Source: Marinobacter mangrovi
GTDB lineage: Bacteria > Pseudomonadota > Gammaproteobacteria > Pseudomonadales > Oleiphilaceae
Reading direction: 5' to 3'
Assembly: GCF_016798325.1 (NCBI RefSeq)
Contig: NZ_JAERVO010000001.1
Coordinates: 310,001 to 374,000, forward strand
Length of the DNA: 64,000 bases
The position numbers and the translations under genes are program-made. Positions 1 through 7,955 of this stretch are shown here, piece after piece. The notes below the pieces were generated by a model. The model was not told the DNA's origin, searched no databases, and worked only from the letters and a program-made list of their open reading frames with translations. Positions within the stretch are counted from its first letter, which is position 1, and the number at the start of each line of letters is the position of its first letter.

Positions 1-551
1 TGCTTCTGGGTCAGCTCCACTCCGTAGCGCTCGCGCAGGAGTTTCCAGAGGGAGCGGTTGAAGTCAAACCGCTCAATGCCGGGTAGACGGGCCGGGTCAA
101 GGTAGATGTTTTCCACCAGGACCGGTCGTCCGTCGATATAACGCCGGCGGCGCAGGTGCACGATAGATTGTCCGGGAGCCAGGCCGGTCCGGGCGGCCAG
201 CCAGGAGGACACGGCCGTCAGGTCCACGCCCAGAGTCTCCGTGCGCGGCTCGCGGCCCTGGGCCGAGACGTAATCGGTGAAGCTGTAATCGTAGGTCGGG
301 TTGTAGACCAGACGAGCGGGTGAGACGAACCAGCCACGACGGTTGGAGCGGTAGATCTTGCCCTCGGCTTCCAGCTGCGACAGGGCCAGGCGGGCTGTCA
401 CCCGAGTCGTGTCGTGGGACTCCGCCAGCACACGCTCGGACGGCAGCCGCGTATGCGGTGGCAGGTTGCCGGACTGGATGTCGTCGGCAAGATAATCCCG
501 CACCTTGAGGTAAATCGGGGTTCGCGTCGCGGTGGGGGCGGCGTCAGCCAT
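1..551 (-). CDS. GntR-family transcriptional regulator with UTRA domain (C-terminus cut off by the window edge)
   Basis: The readable 183 residues open with a GntR winged helix (about residues 10-75; LPSERVLAESHDTTRVTARL is the recognition region) and continue into the start of a UTRA ligand-binding domain (from about residue 95; SIVHLRRRRYIDGRPVLVE). Members are cytoplasmic repressors released by a small metabolite, often a sugar phosphate, phosphonate or histidine derivative. The ATG at 551 is the natural start because the HTH begins ten residues later. The gene runs off the left edge, so its last roughly 60 residues and its operon partners are not visible. An inverted repeat 45 bp upstream (596-609) could be its own operator. 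The ligand cannot be predicted from what is here. Confidence 0.88.
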   Translation of the reverse strand, partial: MADAAPTATRTPIYLKVRDYLADDIQSGNLPPHTRLPSERVLAESHDTTRVTARLALSQLEAEGKIYRSNRRGWFVSPARLVYNPTYDYSFTDYVSAQGREPRTETLGVDLTAVSSWLAARTGLAPGQSIVHLRRRRYIDGRPVLVENIYLDPARLPGIERFDFNRSLWKLLRERYGVELTQK

Positions 552-595
552 GCCGTTTCCTTATGCCGTTGGGTAAAACGTGCGGTTGGGTAGAA

Positions 596-609
596 CTGGT
601 CGATACCAG
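596..609. promoter_or_regulatory. candidate GntR/UTRA operator
   Basis: CTGGT-CGAT-ACCAG is a perfect 5-bp inverted repeat, and its arms extend imperfectly outward (TAGAA at 591-595, TTCTA at 612-616). The core GT-N4-AC resembles operators of HutC-type GntR proteins. It lies between the regulator gene and the divergent glycosyltransferase, so it could control either. A direct repeat GTTGGGTAaAAC / GTTGGGTAgAAC (568-579, 585-596) lies next to it. Confidence 0.45.
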
Positions 610-699
610 GATTCTATCAGATGGCTTCGCAGGCTAGTGACTCCCGATGACAGCATCATGACAACGCCGTGCCAGATAAGATTCCGGTAGAATGTGGCC

Positions 700-1821
700 A
701 TGTCTGAACCGATGCTGCCTGACCGATTCCGCTCCCGACGTCCCCGCGTGCTGCTCCTGTCCGGCTACGATGCCGGCAGCCATCGCCGCTGGCGGGAACA
801 GCTGGTGAATTCGCAACCCGACTTCGACTGGGAGGTCCTGGCCCTGGCGCCACGCTATTTCCGCTGGCGGATCCGGGGTAATGCCCTGAGCTGGCTGGAT
901 GAGCCTCCGCTCCAGGAGAGCTGGGACCTGATCGTGGCCACCTCGATGGTGGACCTGGCGGGACTGCGTGCCTTTCACCGGCATCTGGCGACGGTGCCGG
1001 CCTTGCTCTACATGCACGAAAACCAGTTCGCCTACCCGGACTCGGGCGATCAGCATGCCAGCGTCGATCACCAGATGGTGAACCTTTACAGCGCCCTGGC
1101 GGCGGACCAGGTCGCTTTCAATAGCGAGTGGAACCGGGCGAGCTTCCTGCAGGGCATCCGGGCGCTGCTGAATCGTTTACCCGATGCCATTCCTGAAGGT
1201 GTGGCCGAGCGCATCGATCGGAAATCCAGTGTCCTGCCGGTGCCGATCGATGACGCGCTGTTTGAGGCGCGCAAGCATCCGATCAACCGGGATTGCCCGC
1301 ACCTGTTGTGGAATCACCGTTGGGAGTATGACAAGGGGCCGGATCGATTGCAGGCGCTGCTCGACCACTTGGTGGCCAGCGGCCTGGACTTCCGCCTGAG
1401 CGTGGTCGGGGAACAGTTCCGGCGACAGCCGGAGGCTTTCGAGGCCATTCGGACGCGTCATGGAGAACGCCTGGTGAACTGGGGCTTCCTGCCCGATCGG
1501 GCCGATTACGATGGCCTGCTGCGTCAGGCCGATGTGGTGCTGTCGACGGCCCTGCACGATTTCCAGGGCCTGGCCATGCTGGAGGCGATGGCCGGCGGCT
1601 GCCTGGCGTTGGCGCCGGATCGGTTGGCCTATCCCGAATATGTGGCGAGGACCGGCCTGTATCCCAGCCAGCCGGACGATAGCGCTGAGGAAGCTGCCGG
1701 CGCCGCCGTCACCCTACGGAATCTCCTGCAAAGCGGCCGGGTCGCCCCTGTCGACGGATGGCGTCTCTCAGAGCTTCAGCCCCAGTACCGTCGTCTGCTG
1801 ACTTCATTGCTGGTGGGCTAG
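700..1821 (+). CDS. Glycosyltransferase of the tRNA-queuosine alpha-mannosyltransferase (DUF3524/GTDC1-like) family
   Basis: This GT4-like enzyme of about 373 residues carries the hallmark N-terminal DUF3524 segment (VLLLSGYDAGSHRRWREQLV near residue 15, YMHENQFAYP near 105, NSEWNR near 140). A GT-B C-terminal nucleotide-sugar half follows (LLWNHRWEYDKGP near 200, ALHDFQGLAMLEAMAGGC near 285). The eukaryotic member adds mannose to queuosine in tRNA-Asp. The bacterial substrate is inferred by family only. ATG at 700 is preferred over GTG at 694; neither has a clear ribosome binding site. Its 3' end overlaps the convergent SDR gene by 18 bp. Confidence 0.8.
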   Translation: MSEPMLPDRFRSRRPRVLLLSGYDAGSHRRWREQLVNSQPDFDWEVLALAPRYFRWRIRGNALSWLDEPPLQESWDLIVATSMVDLAGLRAFHRHLATVPALLYMHENQFAYPDSGDQHASVDHQMVNLYSALAADQVAFNSEWNRASFLQGIRALLNRLPDAIPEGVAERIDRKSSVLPVPIDDALFEARKHPINRDCPHLLWNHRWEYDKGPDRLQALLDHLVASGLDFRLSVVGEQFRRQPEAFEAIRTRHGERLVNWGFLPDRADYDGLLRQADVVLSTALHDFQGLAMLEAMAGGCLALAPDRLAYPEYVARTGLYPSQPDDSAEEAAGAAVTLRNLLQSGRVAPVDGWRLSELQPQYRRLLTSLLVG

Positions 1822-2835
1822 CGCCGCTTTGACCTTCTCGGCCACTTTGGGCTTCAGACGATCCTGCTCAAGCAGCCAGGTTACGCAGGCCCGCAGGGTC
1901 TGTTCCGCGTTCTTCGGCGTCAGGCCGAACGTCTCGTTGGTTTCCCGGGTGTCGATGTACGCATAGCGCTCGGCGACTTCGTACACCAGGTCATAGGTGA
2001 ACGGCGGCGTCATGCCGAACAACCGGCACACGCGCTCAGTCCATTTGGCGCTCCACAGCAGCATGCCGCGACCGAAGGGCAGATGCATCGGCTTGATGCC
2101 GGTGAGTGTCTTTAACAGCTGGGCGGCCTGCTTCACCTCAATATTCTCGCCACCAACCACATAGCGACGCCGGTTCTCACCCCGGGTGAGGGCGGCCACG
2201 TGGGCGGCGGCCACATCGCGGACATCCACCAGGTTCAGGCCGCCGGGATAGGTCTGGCCAATGCCGTTCAGCCAGTCCATGACCAGTTGATTGGACGGGG
2301 TGATGCGGTAATCGCCGGGGCCGAGCACGATGGCCGGGCAGATGACGACCAGGTGAGTGCCGGACTCCTCCGCCAAAGCCTGGGCGGTCTGCTCGCTGCG
2401 GGTCTTGGCGATGTAGTACGGGTTTTCAGGATCGTTGTTCCAGTCGTCGCCGGTGCGCAGTGCCTGGGGGTCGTAGGAGAAGCCGACGGACGCGACAGAG
2501 CTGGTGTAGACAATACGCTGGATCTGGTTGGCTGTGGCGGCGGCAAAGACATTGCGGGCGCCCTGGATGGCGGGTTCCACAATCTCGTCCGGCGATCTGG
2601 CAATGGTTTTATAGACCGCGGCCATGTGGATGATGGCATCTATCGATTCCGCTGCCTCGGTGATCGCACTGGCGTCCATGATATCGCCGCGGAAGAGGTC
2701 GACCTCAAGCCCATCCAGACCGCGCAGGTCAGCGGATGGCCGGACAAATGCCCGGACGCTGTGGCCCTGTTCAATCAGTTGTCGAACGACGTGGCTGCCA
2801 ATATGACCGTTGGCGCCGGTAACCAGAACCCGCAT
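1804..2835 (-). CDS. NAD-dependent epimerase/dehydratase (extended SDR, dihydroflavonol-reductase-like)
   Basis: This 343-residue extended short-chain dehydrogenase has the nucleotide motif TGANGHIG at residues 7-14, an acidic residue after strand 2, the AAVY segment near 75, and the catalytic YYIAK (YxxxK) near 140 following TSSVASVG. This pattern fits the 3-beta-HSD/dihydroflavonol-4-reductase branch, whose bacterial members act on sugars, sterol-like or aldehyde substrates. The substrate here cannot be named. It is a single minus-strand gene, convergent with the glycosyltransferase and divergent from an AT-rich control region at 2925-3035. Confidence 0.8.
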   Translation of the reverse strand: MRVLVTGANGHIGSHVVRQLIEQGHSVRAFVRPSADLRGLDGLEVDLFRGDIMDASAITEAAESIDAIIHMAAVYKTIARSPDEIVEPAIQGARNVFAAATANQIQRIVYTSSVASVGFSYDPQALRTGDDWNNDPENPYYIAKTRSEQTAQALAEESGTHLVVICPAIVLGPGDYRITPSNQLVMDWLNGIGQTYPGGLNLVDVRDVAAAHVAALTRGENRRRYVVGGENIEVKQAAQLLKTLTGIKPMHLPFGRGMLLWSAKWTERVCRLFGMTPPFTYDLVYEVAERYAYIDTRETNETFGLTPKNAEQTLRACVTWLLEQDRLKPKVAEKVKAALAHQQ

Positions 2836-2924
2836 GGTGGCTCCCTTTTACTCGAGGCTCTTGAGAGGTGAGTGAAAAACCTATCCGATTCTTCGCTAAA
2901 AGTGGATAGGCGTCTGTTGGCCAG

Positions 2925-3035
2925 GTCTCGTTTAACAAAGTGTGAGTTTATGTAAGCAATTGTAAATGTTAAAAAATTGTAAAATCACGTGAAACAGTTC
3001 ACGATAACGCCTCGGTTCCATCGCGATAATGGAAC
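2925..3035. promoter_or_regulatory. AT-rich control region with two inverted repeats
   Basis: An island much richer in A and T than its surroundings separates the SDR gene from a small plus-strand gene. It holds three TGTAA repeats (2951, 2961, 2979), a perfect inverted repeat CGTGAA-ACAG-TTCACG (2988-3003), and a second one, GTTCCAT-N7-ATGGAAC (3015-3035), whose right arm overlaps GATAAT, a possible -10. No good -35 at standard spacing was found. It looks like a divergent promoter with operators, but the regulator is unknown. Confidence 0.45.
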
Positions 3036-3115
3036 GCTCATCGGGGGGATGTCATGGACGCATCCCGACCTGTCAGACATGCAATGATTTGCGGTGGGTG
3101 AAAGAGGTACGCACC

Positions 3116-3295
3116 ATGCTCAAGAAAATGCAGCAGATGATTGATCGACGGAAGAGTCACAAGGACAGCGCCGGTCACCAGGGCGCCCTGCCGGAGGCGT
3201 CACCGGTCAAACCGGCCGACCAGGCCAAACGTGACGAGTGGGATATGTCCCCGCAGGATGCGTTGCAGGTCGGCATTGTGGCCCGCTACAAGTAA
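3116..3295 (+). CDS. Small hypothetical protein (59 residues)
   Basis: The predicted protein is short, basic at the N-terminus (MLKKMQQMIDRRKSHKD) and ends in a conserved-looking tail, DEWDMSPQDALQVGIVARYK. No membrane segment or known domain is seen. The ATG at 3116 is preferred because GAGG lies 8 bp upstream. The frame also stays open upstream to 3029, but that segment is cysteine-rich and unlike a normal N-terminus. It follows the AT-rich control region and precedes the TonB-like gene by 94 bp. Function is unknown. Confidence 0.6.
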   Translation: MLKKMQQMIDRRKSHKDSAGHQGALPEASPVKPADQAKRDEWDMSPQDALQVGIVARYK

Positions 3296-3389
3296 CTTGA
3301 AGCGTTGAGTGTAACCGGTGGAAGGTTTCCATTGATGCAGGGCTGTGGAAAGATGATCGAAAACGGTCCCCTTTCCCTGTCCGGTGAAC

Positions 3390-4268
3390 ATGGCAGCATC
3401 CGACGGTTTACTGAGTCCAGACGATACCCGTCAGTTACAACCCCGATTTGCCCTGATACTGGCGCTGAGCGCTTGTGTCCACCTTCTCCTGTTCGTTTTA
3501 TTTCCCAGGACCTTCTGGCAACCGGATGCCACGGGCGCTCCCGCCGCGCTCTCGATTGAAATCGTAAAGCCTGAGCCGGAACCGGCGCCGAAACCCGAGC
3601 CAAAACCAAAACAGCCGGTTGCCGAACAACAGGCGCAACCCGAGCAGCGTCAGCATCTGCCCCGGAATAACGCTGAAAAGACAGACCTGCGCGGCACCGA
3701 TTTCGAGGCGCCTGTCGAGGATACGCCCGTAGCGGGTGAGACCGCCCCGACACAGACTCATGTCAACGCCGAGGATAACAAGACCCGCATCGCCGAGGGT
3801 CAGCCGGACAAGACGGAGAAGGCGGCCGCCAGACCGCAGGTCACCTCGAAGCAGGCGACCGCGTCGGTTCCGGAGAAACAGGAGAAGAAGTCCCAGGCGC
3901 CCCAGGGGATGAAATCCCTGTCGGACCAGGAGTTGGCGGGCGCCCGGGCCGGATCCCAGGTCAGTGAAATCGAGCGTCGCCGTATCCAGATGGTCAACCA
4001 TTTCCTGGCGCGGATGCAGGTCCAGGTGGATGAGCGATTCCGCAAGCCACTGGATGCCCGGGCCTTCGAGGAAGGGGTGATTTCCTTTGAACTGGACCCA
4101 TCGGGCTATTTGTTGTCGGCCCGCATTGTCCAGTCCTCCGGCAACACCCGGTTGGATGCCAGCGCCCTGCAGGCCATCCGGGCTGTGCCTCGCTTTGAGG
4201 TGCCGGATTCGCCCATTGTGGCGGCCCGGTACTATCGCCACCTGACGTTTCGCTACACCGGCGAATAG
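3390..4268 (+). CDS. TonB-family energy transducer
   Basis: The protein has the TonB layout: a short cytoplasmic N-terminus, one transmembrane segment (ALILALSACVHLLLFVLF, about residues 22-39), a proline/lysine/glutamate-rich periplasm-spanning stretch (EPEPAPKPEPKPKQP), and a C-terminal TonB/TolA-like domain (about 195-290; GVISFELDPSGYLLSARIVQ). It would pass energy from an ExbB-ExbD motor to outer-membrane receptors. No exbB, exbD or receptor gene lies in the window, so its partners are unknown. ATG at 3390 is used; a GTG two codons upstream is possible. rsmC follows 58 bp downstream. Confidence 0.82.
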   Translation: MAASDGLLSPDDTRQLQPRFALILALSACVHLLLFVLFPRTFWQPDATGAPAALSIEIVKPEPEPAPKPEPKPKQPVAEQQAQPEQRQHLPRNNAEKTDLRGTDFEAPVEDTPVAGETAPTQTHVNAEDNKTRIAEGQPDKTEKAAARPQVTSKQATASVPEKQEKKSQAPQGMKSLSDQELAGARAGSQVSEIERRRIQMVNHFLARMQVQVDERFRKPLDARAFEEGVISFELDPSGYLLSARIVQSSGNTRLDASALQAIRAVPRFEVPDSPIVAARYYRHLTFRYTGE

Positions 4269-4326
4269 CGATCGCCGGATTCAGCGGGTAAAGTAACGCA
4301 TCGCCAACAGCCTGAACCGATTCTCC

Positions 4327-5349
4327 ATGCTTAATACTCACGATGTCCTGCTCCGCAACCGGGAACACCTGAACGGCCGCCTGGCCCTGATTGGCCTGGT
4401 GGATGCCTCCATACTGGGCCAGCTTCCGGGGGAACCCGGGTTGTTGGTGACCGATCATGCCGGTATCCATGAACAGTGGCAGGCGCTGACGGACTGGCCG
4501 TCGGTTTTCGGCTATGACGGCCCGGCGCTGGCTGCGGACAGCGTGGACAGCGTTGTGGTGTTCATGCCCAAATCCCGGCAGGAGTTGGAACTGAGGCTGG
4601 CGCTGGCAGGGCATCTGACCCGTGCCGGCGGCACGCTGTTATTGATTGGTGAAAAGAAAGAGGGCATTGCCGGTGGGGCGCGGGTGCTGCAGTTTACCTA
4701 TCCGGATGCCTACAAAGTGGACAGCGCTCGTCACTGCCAGGTCTGGATGGCGACGGTGCCCGCTGGTATGACCGGGTTCAACCTGTCTGCCTGGCGGAAC
4801 TGGCACGTTATCCGGGCCGGCGGTATCGAGCTGGACGTGGCCGGCCTGCCGGGGATTTTCTCGGACGGCCGACTCGATGCCGGAACGGAGCAGTTGTTGG
4901 CCTCCTTCGAAGGCGAGACACCGGCCGGTCCGGTGCTGGACTTTGCCTGCGGTGCCGGTGTGGTGGGGGCGTGGCTGGCTCGCAAGGTGCCCGACCTGAC
5001 CGTCGATGCCGTGGACGTGCAATTCCAGGCGGTGGCCTGTGCCCGGGAGACCTACGCCCGGAACCACGTCAAAGGCGAGATTCGGCCATCGGATGGGTTG
5101 GCGGCGGTCACCGGTCATTACCGGCTTCTGGTCAGCAATCCGCCGTTCCACACCGGCGTGAAAACCGATACGACGATGACCGAAGCGTTCCTGCGGGACG
5201 CGGCCAGACACCTGCAATCCGGTGGCGAGCTGCGCATTGTGGCCAACAGCTTCCTGCCTTACCCGGAGCTGATCAAACGTTACATCGGTCCCTGCGAAAC
5301 CCTCAGCGAAGACCGCAAGTTCAGCGTCTACCGGGCGTTTCGGCGATAG
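4327..5349 (+). CDS. rsmC: 16S rRNA (guanine-1207-N2) methyltransferase RsmC
   Basis: This 340-residue protein shows the two-lobed RsmC plan. The N-terminal methyltransferase fold lacks a SAM site (KVDSARHCQVW near residue 137). The C-terminal lobe is active, with SAM motif VLDFACGAGVVGAWLAR (about 204-220), acceptor-base motif SNPPFHTG (about 269-276) and GGELRIVANSFLPYP. The match to the E. coli enzyme runs to the C-terminal FSVYRAFRR. It would methylate G1207 in the 30S subunit. A paralogue, rlmG, lies 2.6 kb downstream. Confidence 0.92.
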   Translation: MLNTHDVLLRNREHLNGRLALIGLVDASILGQLPGEPGLLVTDHAGIHEQWQALTDWPSVFGYDGPALAADSVDSVVVFMPKSRQELELRLALAGHLTRAGGTLLLIGEKKEGIAGGARVLQFTYPDAYKVDSARHCQVWMATVPAGMTGFNLSAWRNWHVIRAGGIELDVAGLPGIFSDGRLDAGTEQLLASFEGETPAGPVLDFACGAGVVGAWLARKVPDLTVDAVDVQFQAVACARETYARNHVKGEIRPSDGLAAVTGHYRLLVSNPPFHTGVKTDTTMTEAFLRDAARHLQSGGELRIVANSFLPYPELIKRYIGPCETLSEDRKFSVYRAFRR

Positions 5350-5354
5350 CCGCC

Positions 5355-5621
5355 TCAGGCGCCGTAGTAGCCGGGCGTCCCCTCGATTGCGGTCGGGCGG
5401 TGCGGTATCAGCCCTTCTTCCTGGTAGTGGATATCCCACCAGCAATGGGGCAGTTGCTCGCCGGATGGAAACGATAACGACTGCTTGTCGAAGCTTTCCG
5501 GATCCTGCGTCTCTTCACCCCAGAGGAACCAGCCTTCCACGGTGTCCTTGCAGGGGTTGGTCAAGGTCGTCAGGTCGTTGGTCTCGATCAGATGCCCGGT
5601 AGGCATGTGTTTGAGTAACAT
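5355..5621 (-). CDS. Conserved small hypothetical protein (88 residues)
   Basis: MLLKHMPTGHLIETNDLTTL begins a compact acidic protein with many aromatics (EGWFLWGEETQDP, LPHCWWDIHYQEEG). The ATG at 5621 is chosen because GGAGG lies 6 bp upstream; the open frame extends farther but without a ribosome binding site. I recall similar short proteins in Pseudomonas sometimes labelled acetyltransferase, but no acetyl-CoA motif is visible, so I give no function. It is convergent with rsmC, with only 5 bp between the stop codons. Confidence 0.7.
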   Translation of the reverse strand: MLLKHMPTGHLIETNDLTTLTNPCKDTVEGWFLWGEETQDPESFDKQSLSFPSGEQLPHCWWDIHYQEEGLIPHRPTAIEGTPGYYGA

Positions 5622-5841
5622 AGCAAACCTCCGTCGGGAAGCCGCTGAACGGACGCCATTGAGGACTGAATCAGCGCTTCCTGTGCTCACTGTATGGTCA
5701 GCATAGTCCTTACGTTGGCCCTAAAAAAGCAGATTGTCGTTGGGCCGCGGCATTCACTGAAATGTCCCCAAACCGTCACAGAGCTGTCACTGCAACGGGC
5801 GAGGCTGGCCATGAAACCAGCCAACGGTGAGGGAAAGGCGG

Positions 5842-6693
5842 ATGCACCAATACCGGAGTGTGTTTATCTCGGACGTTCACCTGGGGTCACCGGACTGCCA
5901 GGCGGATTATCTATTGGATTTTCTCGACAACGTGCGGTGCGAAACGCTTTATCTGGTGGGTGACATTATTGATCTGATTGCCATGCAGCGACGGGTCCAT
6001 TTCCCCGCGTCGCACCAGGCGGTGGTGCGCAAGCTTGTCGAATTGGCGGCGACCGGCACGAAAGTCATCTACGTGCCCGGTAATCACGATGAGTTCCTGC
6101 GCAATTTCTGCGGTCAGACCCTGGCCGGTATCGACCTGCGCCACAAGGCGATGCATACCACGGCGGACGGACGCCGGTTCGTGGTGTGCCATGGCGATGA
6201 GTTCGATCAGGTGGTGCGCTGCAGCCCGCTGCTGCTTCTGGTGGGCGATCGGGCGCACGGCATCCTGTTGCGCCTCAACCGGTGGTACAACGCCTGGCGG
6301 CGGATGCGAAGCAAGCCCTACTGGTCGTTGGCCGCCTGGATCAAGACGCGCATTGGTCAGGCCCGGGCTTTTATCCAGCGTTTCGAGATGGCTGCCCTGA
6401 CCGCCGCCGAGCGTGGTCAGTACGATGGCTACATCTGCGGGCACATTCACTCGGCCGGTTTCCGGCAGGGCTCGGGTGGCCTTTACGTCAATGACGGCGA
6501 TTGGGTGGAGCACTGTACCGCGCTGGTGGAAGGCTTCGACGGCCACCTGGATATCCTGCACTGGTCGGAGCGGCCGCACATTGTGGAATCCGAGCCCGAG
6601 CGTTCGCCGGCGCGGGAGTCGGGCTGGACAGGCCCTGCGCCAGTTCAGCCGGATTCCGGAGGGCTTGCGGCACGGGTGTCCTCGCGCCACTGA
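5842..6693 (+). CDS. LpxH-like metallophosphoesterase (UDP-2,3-diacylglucosamine diphosphatase family)
   Basis: The calcineurin-type motifs run in order: SDVHLG (D-x-H), VGDIIDL (GD-x-x-D), PGNHDEF (GNHD), HGDEFD and GHIHSAG. A long helical insert (about residues 130-200, RLNRWYNAWRRMRSKPYW) is typical of the LpxH/YbbF branch that cleaves UDP-diacylglucosamine in lipid A synthesis or related pyrophosphates. At 283 residues it is longer than classical LpxH (about 240), with a disordered tail after residue 250, so it may be the LpxH-like paralogue. ATG at 5842 follows AGGG with 8 bp spacing. Confidence 0.82.
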   Translation: MHQYRSVFISDVHLGSPDCQADYLLDFLDNVRCETLYLVGDIIDLIAMQRRVHFPASHQAVVRKLVELAATGTKVIYVPGNHDEFLRNFCGQTLAGIDLRHKAMHTTADGRRFVVCHGDEFDQVVRCSPLLLLVGDRAHGILLRLNRWYNAWRRMRSKPYWSLAAWIKTRIGQARAFIQRFEMAALTAAERGQYDGYICGHIHSAGFRQGSGGLYVNDGDWVEHCTALVEGFDGHLDILHWSERPHIVESEPERSPARESGWTGPAPVQPDSGGLAARVSSRH

Positions 6694-6707
6694 GGCGATG
6701 CTGTCTG

Positions 6708-7223
6708 TTATGGTGCGCTGGGATCGTTGGCCCGTGAGCGCTTGAGATCAGCGCGCATTTTCAGGCGCGCCTCGCGTCGCATATCCGCTTCACGGTAGCG
6801 CCGCAGCTGCTTCTGGGTTTCCGGCTCGACTTCCGGCACCGTCAGCGGCTCGCCCTTTTCATCCAGCGCGACGAAGGTGAAATAGGCGGATACGATGTGC
6901 CGCTCCTCCCGCGTGTAGCTGTTCTCCGCAACCACCCGCACCCCGATTTCCATGGACGAATGCCAGCTGCGATTGATTGAGACCCGAAAGATCAGGGTGT
7001 CGTTACCCTTGGCAGGCGCCCGGAACGCGAAGGAATCCACCGCGGCCGTGACACAGACGCAGCCTGAATGGCGTTCGGCCACCACCAGGGCAAGCCGGTC
7101 GCACTTGGCCATGATCATGCCGCCAAACGCGGTCTGGTGGGCGTTCAGGTCGTTCGGGAAGACCTTGTAGACGTGACCTTCAATCGCGGACGCCGAAACC
7201 GTCGCGGTCCGGGGTGTTTGCAT
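6708..7223 (-). CDS. Acyl-CoA thioesterase, YciA-like hotdog fold
   Basis: This 171-residue hotdog protein has the family features: FPNDLNAHQTAFGGMIMAKCD (Asn/His and catalytic Asp region, about residues 23-43), AAVDSFAFRAPAKGNDTL and IVSAYFTFVALDEKGEP. Such enzymes hydrolyse acyl-CoA thioesters as hexamers in the cytoplasm. The C-terminal 35 residues are charged and probably helical. ATG at 7223 has AAGGA 7 bp upstream. The gene is alone on the minus strand and convergent with the phosphoesterase gene. Confidence 0.85.
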   Translation of the reverse strand: MQTPRTATVSASAIEGHVYKVFPNDLNAHQTAFGGMIMAKCDRLALVVAERHSGCVCVTAAVDSFAFRAPAKGNDTLIFRVSINRSWHSSMEIGVRVVAENSYTREERHIVSAYFTFVALDEKGEPLTVPEVEPETQKQLRRYREADMRREARLKMRADLKRSRANDPSAP

Positions 7224-7301
7224 GGGCGAATCCTTCGTGAAATCGGATGGTCTTTGGGTCGCCAGTTTCTCAGATAGCGCTGTTGACGGCCATCCGGACA
7301 T

Positions 7302-7325
7302 AAAAAAGCCCCTGGGGTGAGGGGC
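7302..7325 (-). terminator. Rho-independent terminator
   Basis: On the minus strand GCCCC-TCACCCCA-GGGGC is followed by TTTTTT. It lies just after the 145-residue hypothetical gene and would stop its transcript before the thioesterase gene. Confidence 0.75.
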
Positions 7326-7376
7326 AAGAAAGCTCCGTTGTGAACTGGAGCTGTCGTCGATGCTCGGTTTGCGGCG

Positions 7377-7814
7377 TCACTGACGGTCGCTGTTCTCAGC
7401 GTTGGCGTGCTTTGGACGCAGGTCGTGCAATTGGTCGATCAATGCCTTGGCGCGGCTTTCGGCGCTGGTCCGGTAATGCTGGAGTTTGGGTTTGACGTCC
7501 AGCTCATACGCCTTGCCGGCACGGTCGGTCAGGTAGGCCGACATCATATTGGCGTTCCAGATCAGCTTTCTGCGGACGTCATAGGTGGCGATGTCCAGGC
7601 GCAGTGCCAACTGGCGCAGGGACGGGTTGCGTTCGCGAATCTGGTTGACGATGTCTGCCAAACTGGCGTTCTCGGTCGGTTCGGCGCCCATGTCCTTGAG
7701 AACCTTTTTCAGTTCGACCGACGCGGCATCCAGCTGCGGGCGGACCTGGGCTTCCATCCGTTCGCGAAGCTGTTTGACGTTTTCCAGACTGTCTTTCAAA
7801 GAATACTGCACCAT
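7377..7814 (-). CDS. Hypothetical helical protein (145 residues)
   Basis: The protein is almost wholly predicted helical (SLKDSLENVKQLRERMEAQV, ASVELKKVLKDMG, LRQLALRLDIATYDVRRKL, KLQHYRTSAESRAKALIDQL). It has no signal peptide and no membrane segment. The amphipathic helices recall phasin-like or other coiled-coil proteins, but no diagnostic motif is present. ATG at 7814 is supported by GAGAGG 6 bp upstream. The frame stays open far upstream, but that stretch is the antisense of rlmG. It is divergent from rlmG and ends at an intrinsic terminator. Confidence 0.75.
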   Translation of the reverse strand: MVQYSLKDSLENVKQLRERMEAQVRPQLDAASVELKKVLKDMGAEPTENASLADIVNQIRERNPSLRQLALRLDIATYDVRRKLIWNANMMSAYLTDRAGKAYELDVKPKLQHYRTSAESRAKALIDQLHDLRPKHANAENSDRQ

Positions 7815-7955
7815 GATTTCCTCTCGCGTAGACTGCGTGGCCGGTCGGCGCCGGCTACAAGCGGGCTGACTTGATGATGGGTTTACGATAGCGACAATTA
7901 TTAGAGTGTTCAGCCTAGGGATGGCCCCAGGCGTTAAAACAGCGGGGAAAAGGAC

